DNA of 64,000 bases. Source: Agmasoma carcini (nom. nud.). Lineage: Eukaryota; Microsporidia; Thelohaniidae. The notes beneath the pieces were generated by a model, which had not been told where the DNA came from, searched no databases, and saw only the letters and a list, made by a program, of their open reading frames with translations. The stretch is from assembly GCA_029232285.1 (NCBI GenBank), contig JAOXFI010000005.1, forward strand, positions 186,001 through 250,000, given 5' to 3'. Both the position numbers and the translations under genes were made by a program. Positions 58,340 through 64,000 of this stretch are shown in pieces; position 1 is the stretch's first letter, and each line of letters opens with the position of its first letter.

Positions 58340-58630
58340 ATGGCAACTATTTTTGAAAAAGAGCTTGAATTTGTTCAATTATTATGCAACCCTGATTACA
58401 TACGTTGGCTATACAATGAAGGTCATTTCTCTGATCCTAATTTTACAGAATATTTAAAAATGCTCAAATATTTCAAAAACGAAAAATATAAAAAATTTCT
58501 CACATACCCGCAATCTACAATCATCTTAGAAAGACTGCTTGATGAGAACATACTTGAAAGCCTGGCAGATGAATCTTTCTATGAACACTTAACACAAGAA
58601 CAATTCTTTATATGGAGGCACAAGAAATAA
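58340..58630 (+). CDS. MED31: Mediator subunit MED31 (Soh1)
   Basis: Conserved subunit of the Mediator middle module. The 96-aa protein is essentially only the SOH1 domain: FEKELEFVQLLCNPDYIRWL then YNEGHFSDPNFTEYLKMLKY, FKNEKYKKFLTYPQS and LTQEQFFIWRHKK. These match RFQLELEFVQCLANPNYLNFL / [30 protein letters not shown] / DEQQILHWQHY. All conserved positions are present. Start chosen by the AAATTTATCCC motif and homology. Confidence 0.95.
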   Translation: MATIFEKELEFVQLLCNPDYIRWLYNEGHFSDPNFTEYLKMLKYFKNEKYKKFLTYPQSTIILERLLDENILESLADESFYEHLTQEQFFIWRHKK

Positions 58631-58808
58631 AATGTTAATATTTTTTATATTTGGGTGAACCTTTTGAATTTTATATAAATCTTCATAAATTCAATTATGT
58701 TATAAATATTCGATAATTAAATATTTAGATAAATAAACAAATGTAATATCTATTAAGAAAAAAACAAATAAAATATACTAATTTGAAGTTGTACTGTTGT
58801 TTTTATAA

Positions 58809-58879
58809 GCGCCAATGGTTTAGTGGTATAATTGTCGGTTGCCATCTGATAGTCCCGGGTTCGATTCCCGGTTGGCGCA
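58809..58879 (+). tRNA. tRNA-Gly(GCC)
   Basis: 71 nt. Acceptor GCGCCAA/TTGGCGC, D arm TGGTTTAGTGGTATAA, anticodon loop TTGCCAT (anticodon GCC) on stem GTCGG/CTGAT (two G-U), T arm CCCGGGTTCGATTCCCGG. No intron. Confidence 0.94.
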
Positions 58880-58972
58880 TTTTTGTTTATCTTTTTTTGA
58901 ATTTTTGTGGTCTGAAAGCTTAAAGACTTAGTATCGTAAACTCAATTAACATTTATTTATAAAATATAAACA

Positions 58973-59119
58973 ATGTTTTTTAACAACAACAGAAATAACC
59001 CACAGGCAACACTTGCTTATAATAAAATAAATAAAGCGCCTACCCCAATTTATTCAATTTTTGTATCATACCTTAAAAATGATACAATCCCACAAGCACG
59101 ACACTTTGGTTTATGCTAG
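58973..59119 (+). CDS. possible 48-aa small protein
   Basis: An ATG frame of 48 codons starting MFFNNNRNNPQATLAYNKIN, with less AT-biased codons than the flanks and a TTTATAAAATATAAACA stretch directly upstream. No family recognised and no CCC motif, so it may be chance. Confidence 0.3.
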   Translation: MFFNNNRNNPQATLAYNKINKAPTPIYSIFVSYLKNDTIPQARHFGLC

Positions 59120-59655
59120 TTATTTTTAATTTTACTTACTATTGTACATAAATTAATAATTAATTTTGTATTTTCTTATGCTTTTGCAAAAAATCGATAA
59201 ATAGATGATAATATCTTGTTACCGTCCTATATACAGCCTATTTTCTAATTTTTGTTTGATTAATATGTTTTTATTTAGTGATTTGCCTTTATCTAAGTTA
59301 ACTGATATATAGATTATTTAGAAAACACGAAAATATGCAAAAAAATTCCAATCGATACTACTTTGTTATTTTTGTCTGAGCAAAGATTTTAATACTGTTA
59401 TAATCTTTAAAACTGTTATTATCTTTAAAATTTGAATATTAGGTTATACTTAATGAAGTATCAATATTGATCACTCAAATAATTTGCTTGTCTCTTTGAA
59501 TTACAAACATCCAAAATATCTTGATTATATATATTCGTTATTTAGTGCCATAATTTAACTTCAAAACACAAGTAAATAAGATAATTCTTCTTATATTTAA
59601 TATAATTCATAAATATATTGATAAAACCCAAAAATCATATATAAATTATTTTTAT
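59120..59655. other. AT-rich region between convergent genes
   Basis: No RNA gene or frame supported. Confidence 0.4.
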
Positions 59656-62600
59656 TTAATCTAATTCTATTTTCGGCATAATATTCATTCCCATCAACTC
59701 TTGTAATAACAGCTTACACGCATACGGCATCTTCACAGAAACAGGTTTGTTCCTCTTACACATAGGACACTCATCTTTATAACAAATAATTCCACACTCC
59801 TCACAAACAAATGCCTCAAAAACATCTGATGACAACATAAGTCGTTCATTGATAAGAGAAGAAGCACCATATCCAATTAAACAATCCCTTTCCATTTCTC
59901 CCAATCTCAAACCACCATCTCTTGATCGTCCTTCAGTGGGTTGTCTTGTTAAAACTGATCTAGGTCCTCGTGATCTACAATGCATCTTATCAGCGACCAT
60001 ATGTTTTAACCTTTGATAGAATATGGGTCCATAGAAAATGTAGGCTTCAATTTGCTCACCAGTAATTCCACTAGTAAATACATCTTTTCCTGAATAACTA
60101 AATCCATTTTTTACCAACTCGTCACATGTTTCTAGTACCCTGTTGCTAGTAAAAGCAGTCGCATCAGCAAAATTTCCGGTTTGTGTGGATTCTTTACCAC
60201 TAACTAATTCAATTATTTTACCAACCGTCATACGCGAAGGAAATCCATGAGGGTTCATAATGATATCTGGAATGTTACCACTCTCGCTAAAAGGAAGATC
60301 AATACTTTTCACAACAAGTCCAACAACACCTTTTTGACCATGCCTAGATGAAAATTTATCTCCAATCTCTGGTATTCTTGTTTCTCTTGTTACTATTTTA
60401 ATCATAGCTTCTCCATCTGAAGTGGTTTTTATAACTTTATCAATATAAACAGGTCCACTTCCTTTATATGTCACCTTACGTCCATTAGCATGAACAAAAA
60501 GTGGCTCGCCTGGATGTATTTCTTTTCCTACATCAGCTGAAACACCAGGCTCTTTATTCTTGTGTGTAACAATGGTTGTCCTATACACCTCAACACGAGC
60601 AAAGCCCCTTTCAAGTGAACTCTTATTCAATATAATGGCATCCTCTATATCATATCCACTATAACTCATAACAGCCACCATTGCATTAAGACCAGCTGGT
60701 ATTTTATTGTATTTGACTATATCTAAGGTTTTTGATGCTGCCAATGGTCTTTCAGTATAATTAAGCTGTAATATCAAATTATCAGCCCTCTGGTGTGAGT
60801 TAGTAGATATATGACCAATGGCTTGCTTACCCATAGCACATTGATATGTGTTTCTAGGACTTTGATTATGATGTGGAAAAGGTACAAGACCTGCAACATA
60901 CCCCAAAATAGTAAATTCACTTATTTCTAGATGTGTTGTGTTTTCATTTACATCCTCAAACTTAAAAGCAATTGACATATCACTTTCTTCATTAACATCT
61001 AAGTATTCAATAATGCCTTCCTTTATCATATTTGAGAATGTTTTATATCTTAGGTTTTCAAATTTCAAACCAAGAATATCTTTCTTCCTTTCCAAAATAA
61101 GTTTTATGTGTGATGGAATTTCAGTCCTGCTAAAATTGTCTTTTATCCGTAACGATTTCACGAAATTGATAAGCATCTTCTCATCTTCATTCATATAGAA
61201 ATCCTTTAGCTTAGTTTGATCTATAATAAAAAGTGGCCTGCAGATTCTTCCATTATCAGTTGAGATACACACCTGCCTTTCCACTTCCGAATGATTAATA
61301 CTGATGAATTTATCAAGGATACCCTGTCTTCTATGAATCCTAAACATTCTCAACAAGCTCTTAACGTTAGATGTAAGACCAAATAATGTACCATTGACAA
61401 AAACAAGGGTGTTTTGAGCATATGAAAATTCTTTACCATAACAATCTACAACCGTTCTAACACCGAAATCTGTCAAAAAGTTGTAGACTGAGCTTACATC
61501 TGAATCAGTAGTAATTTCAGTCAGAAGAGCCAAATTTTTAACTAAACCACAGCTTTCACCTTCGGGTGTATCAGCTGGACAAAACATTCCCCATGAACTT
61601 GTATGCAATGCTCTAGGACCACTTACTTTCCTTGATTTTTCAAAATGACTGTTAATCTTTGTCATCATACCTAACGCACACATGTACGAATACCTAGTTA
61701 AAACGTGTGTAACACCACTACGATCCATTTTAAATCTTTTTAAATTCCAATTACCAGAAGCAATTGCCCTAGTTAGAGTACTAGTTATACTTCCTGTTTG
61801 AAGGTTAAAGAATGTTAACGCATCAAATTCTTGTGTTCGGGTTCTTTTACTTAAAATTTTGTCTATTGATTTTTTTAGTTCAAATGCAAACCTTTTAAAG
61901 GTATCTTCAAATAGAATGCTTAATAACTGACCAGCTAATTCAAATCTCTTATTTCCCAGAAAATCCTTGTCATCTAACTTCAATTTCTTTGTTTTAACAT
62001 CTATGTATTTCTTTATCATCATACAAATACAAATAGCCCTATTCCTCAAATTATCTACGATTTCAATGTTAGGGAGAAGTCTTTCGGCTATGATCTGCCT
62101 GCAATATTCTATTTTTGAAACATCTAACGGTACTCTCATGTACTTTGATAAGTAAATAAGTGCCTTTTCCGCTCTAAAGGTCTGATTCTCAATTGCAATA
62201 TCGAAGCTTTGAGCTATTAAATTTGAATTTTCTTCACCAACTATTTCACAGATTTCTTTATCTGAGCCCATCCCAAGCGCCTTTAAAACAATAATAGCTG
62301 GAACATCTTCAGTGAAAATTGAATTCTGTATGTAAAAACAATCATTTTTCATGATTAAACTTGTTTTACTTTTATTTTCAAGTGATGATGAAGAAACAGA
62401 ACATACTATGCCCTTTGGACCCATTTCAGTTACGATTCGATTCTTTGATAAGTTCTCTTGTATGAGTATTACTCTTTCTATTCCTTTGATGATAAAATAA
62501 CCACCGGTGTCATAAAGGCACTCCTTTGATTCACAAATTCTCTTTTTTCTGGTGAATTCGCTCTCGATAAGGTCATTTGGTTTCTTAGAAAGATGACATC

Positions 62601-62970
62601 GGTTGGAACGAAGCATGATTGGTATTTTACCGAAGTATAGATCACGTTTAACAACGATTTGCTTGTTCTTAATATACTCAATGTCTACATAAATATTAGC
62701 TGAGTAGTTCATATCTCTTAATCTGCACTCTAAAGGATAATTATCATACTCAACCATGTTTTCAGAGTATGTTGGCCTTCCCACACGTATGTCCAAGAAT
62801 TTCAAATAAAAAGTATGGTCAATATCTGAGTCGATAATGTTATTGGCCTTCATTATTAGCCTCATATCATTGTCTACAAAGTAGTTGAAGGAGTCTATGT
62901 GCTGTCTTACTAGATTTTTCTCCTTAAAGAACATCTTAATAATGTCATAATTACAATTTCCACTTTCCAT
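59656..62970 (-). CDS. RET1: RNA polymerase III second-largest subunit RPC2 (Ret1/POLR3B)
   Basis: Catalytic beta-like subunit of Pol III, which transcribes tRNA and 5S genes. The 1104-aa protein has all beta-subunit regions, and several stretches identify Pol III rather than Pol I or II: GGYFIIKGIERVILIQENLS followed by KNRIVTE, GDKFSSRHGQKGVVGLVV, MNPHGFPSRMTVGKIIEL, TRQPTEGRSRDGGLRLGEME followed by RDCLIGYGASSLINERLMLS. A C-terminal zinc site reads CEECGIICYKDECPMC, and the end MPYACKLLLQELMGMNIMPK is the clamp signature. Length is near yeast Ret1 (1149 aa). ATG after AAAAATTTTTTAC. Confidence 0.96.
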   Translation of the reverse strand: MESGNCNYDIIKMFFKEKNLVRQHIDSFNYFVDNDMRLIMKANNIIDSDIDHTFYLKFLDIRVGRPTYSENMVEYDNYPLECRLRDMNYSANIYVDIEYIKNKQIVVKRDLYFGKIPIMLRSNRCHLSKKPNDLIESEFTRKKRICESKECLYDTGGYFIIKGIERVILIQENLSKNRIVTEMGPKGIVCSVSSSSLENKSKTSLIMKNDCFYIQNSIFTEDVPAIIVLKALGMGSDKEICEIVGEENSNLIAQSFDIAIENQTFRAEKALIYLSKYMRVPLDVSKIEYCRQIIAERLLPNIEIVDNLRNRAICICMMIKKYIDVKTKKLKLDDKDFLGNKRFELAGQLLSILFEDTFKRFAFELKKSIDKILSKRTRTQEFDALTFFNLQTGSITSTLTRAIASGNWNLKRFKMDRSGVTHVLTRYSYMCALGMMTKINSHFEKSRKVSGPRALHTSSWGMFCPADTPEGESCGLVKNLALLTEITTDSDVSSVYNFLTDFGVRTVVDCYGKEFSYAQNTLVFVNGTLFGLTSNVKSLLRMFRIHRRQGILDKFISINHSEVERQVCISTDNGRICRPLFIIDQTKLKDFYMNEDEKMLINFVKSLRIKDNFSRTEIPSHIKLILERKKDILGLKFENLRYKTFSNMIKEGIIEYLDVNEESDMSIAFKFEDVNENTTHLEISEFTILGYVAGLVPFPHHNQSPRNTYQCAMGKQAIGHISTNSHQRADNLILQLNYTERPLAASKTLDIVKYNKIPAGLNAMVAVMSYSGYDIEDAIILNKSSLERGFARVEVYRTTIVTHKNKEPGVSADVGKEIHPGEPLFVHANGRKVTYKGSGPVYIDKVIKTTSDGEAMIKIVTRETRIPEIGDKFSSRHGQKGVVGLVVKSIDLPFSESGNIPDIIMNPHGFPSRMTVGKIIELVSGKESTQTGNFADATAFTSNRVLETCDELVKNGFSYSGKDVFTSGITGEQIEAYIFYGPIFYQRLKHMVADKMHCRSRGPRSVLTRQPTEGRSRDGGLRLGEMERDCLIGYGASSLINERLMLSSDVFEAFVCEECGIICYKDECPMCKRNKPVSVKMPYACKLLLQELMGMNIMPKIELD

Positions 62971-63083
62971 GTAAAAAATTTTTAATTTTTTTTAAAAATA
63001 TAATAAACTGGTTTAAATACTTTGATATCTTCAAAGTAGGGCTATTTATGTCTTAAGATCAACATTTAAAGATAAAAATGTTT

Positions 63084-63242
63084 TTATTGATTTAAAGATT
63101 CTTTCTTTTTATTTTTCATTTGCATAACGGTAGTTTCAACATGTTGCGTTATAAATTTGGATTCCTTTTCAAGTTTCCTTAAGGATCTGTCAAGTTCGTT
63201 TATGTTGTTTTGGAGTTTGGAGAATATTTCTTCAACATTCAT
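63084..63242 (-). CDS. small coiled-coil protein, function unknown
   Basis: A 52-aa single-helix protein (MNVEEIFSKLQNNINELDRS then LRKLEKESKFITQ) with a lysine-rich end. The size and heptads recall small DASH/Dam1-complex or similar kinetochore/vesicle subunits, but no specific match was made. The ATG follows AAATTTTTAGCC, a good start motif, and the pair spacing to RPC2 is short (about 110 bp). The frame is open 19 codons further upstream without a motif. Confidence 0.55.
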   Translation of the reverse strand: MNVEEIFSKLQNNINELDRSLRKLEKESKFITQHVETTVMQMKNKKKESLNQ

Positions 63243-63834
63243 GGCTAAAAATTTATCTATTTGCCTGTAATGGACTGGTAGATGTGATTTCACTAACAAT
63301 ATATCTAAAATATAGATTTATTGATGTTAGGTGTGTTGATATTAGAATAATTGAAATATTATACGTTTTTCCTTATAAGATCTAACGAATAATTAAGTTT
63401 GTTCGTTTATCTTATCTCATTCTAATGATTATTTAGATATGTTTTCTGATTGTTATCAATATGTTACAACATATTTATTTTGATACATCTTGTATACTCA
63501 TAAATAGATTTTTGTTAAACTTTCCAATATTTGAATAGAGGCTCTTCTTAATAAATAAATTTATTATTATTTTTGGTCTAAAAAATTAAAAAATTTGCTC
63601 TAAGAATATAAAGACGCGTATAACAAGGGTTTACTGCCTAAACTTAATATATTCAACTATTTTTTGTATAAAAGTGGTATATTTTATATATTATGATCAA
63701 GGAACGTTAATATTGTGACAATATCATAATAATATTAAATTTTATTTATATATAAAAAAAATCAGCTATTTTCAGTTAAATTATAATCAGTTGAATATTT
63801 AAATAAATTTTATGTTTTATTTGATATAAATAGC
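63243..63834. other. AT-rich intergenic region
   Basis: No RNA gene or frame supported. Confidence 0.4.
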
Positions 63835-63837
63835 TCT

Positions 63838-64000
63838 AGAATGAGTCCAGACTTCCAAGTGGTAACGTTTGAAACAAGGACTAATCCGACTATAACAGTT
63901 TAGGGTCTGCAGGCGGGTAAAGTGAGCCTAAGAGGGTACGGATAACCTTGTTCACTTTAAACTAGTATGCGTAAGATAGATAGATTCTTCTTCAATGACA
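63838..64000 (-). repeat. dispersed repeat, copy C (runs off the window)
   Basis: On the minus strand it reads AAAGTGAACAAGGTTATCC, then CTGTTATAGTCGGATTAG and GGAAGTCTGGACTCATT, in the order seen in copies A and B at 27.3 and 27.9 kb. It also folds well (TAAAGTGA/TTCACTTTA, AGGGT/ACCTT), so a structured-RNA reading is an alternative. Confidence 0.65.

Noticed and set aside
63838..63965. rRNA, SRP, RNase P or 5S gene at the window end
   Set aside because: No diagnostic motif of these RNAs was found, and the sequence matches the repeat copies at 27.3 and 27.9 kb instead.
1..64000. Spliceosomal introns in ribosomal or other genes
   Set aside because: All recognised genes read through from ATG to stop without a needed splice; no convincing donor/branch pair was seen at the 5' ends of RPL12 or eS21.

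Overview
The window looks like nuclear DNA of a microsporidian. Four things point there. Base composition is extremely AT-rich. The genes are intronless and encode shortened eukaryotic housekeeping proteins: eS21 of 68 aa, MED31 of 96 aa, TPI of 228 aa, MZT1 of 59 aa. Many start codons follow an AAATTT(TT)...CCC motif by a few bases, a signal described for microsporidian genes. Secreted ricin-B-type lectin proteins and Tc1/mariner and Merlin (IS1595/ISXO2-like) transposon remains are also present, as is common in this phylum. I cannot name genus or species from sequence alone. Gaps between genes are long (often 0.4-1.2 kb, in places 4 kb), so this is not one of the ultra-compact genomes.

Layout. 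0-6 kb: an AZUL-HECT E3 ligase, a possible beta-propeller protein, proteasome ATPase Rpt1 and a small basic protein. 6-16 kb: three secreted lectin-like genes (7.2, 11.1 and 14.5 kb, all +) interleaved with PIG-A, ribosomal protein uL11 and an ERGIC-53-like L-type lectin with a KKQQ tail. 16-18.6 kb: SIN3. 18.6-28.5 kb: mostly non-coding, with a dead Tc1 element, a 21-bp minisatellite, one degenerate beta-CASP gene (23.4 kb) and a graveyard of Merlin-type transposases and dispersed repeats. 28.5-46.2 kb: AP endonuclease, syntaxin, a U4 snRNA gene, YAK1 kinase, TFB3/MAT1, eS21, TPI, exportin-1, tRNA-Arg, an EDC4-like protein and a membrane AAA ATPase, with several unassigned small genes. 46.2-51.2 kb: three transposons (Tc1, Merlin, and a Tc1-type element with long IR/DR-type ends). 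51.2-64 kb: SWT1-like PIN nuclease, MZT1, GDI/REP, SVP26/TEX261, tRNA-Leu, a NEDD8-like protein, CBP20, MED31, tRNA-Gly, the Pol III subunit RPC2, and a third copy of a dispersed repeat.

Functionally the genes are core nuclear machinery (SIN3, MED31, TFB3, RPC2, CBP20, EDC4-like, CPSF/INTS9-like, XPO1), early secretory traffic (L-type lectin, SVP26, syntaxin, GDI/REP, PIG-A) and ubiquitin-like/proteasome functions (HECT, NEDD8-like, Rpt1). The accessory material is the secreted lectin cluster and the transposon islands. The U4 snRNA gene implies a retained spliceosome, although I saw no intron in this window. Start codons were re-chosen to ATG, using the AAATTT/CCC motif and conservation, wherever the longest open frame began at a non-ATG codon or ran into AT-rich flank.
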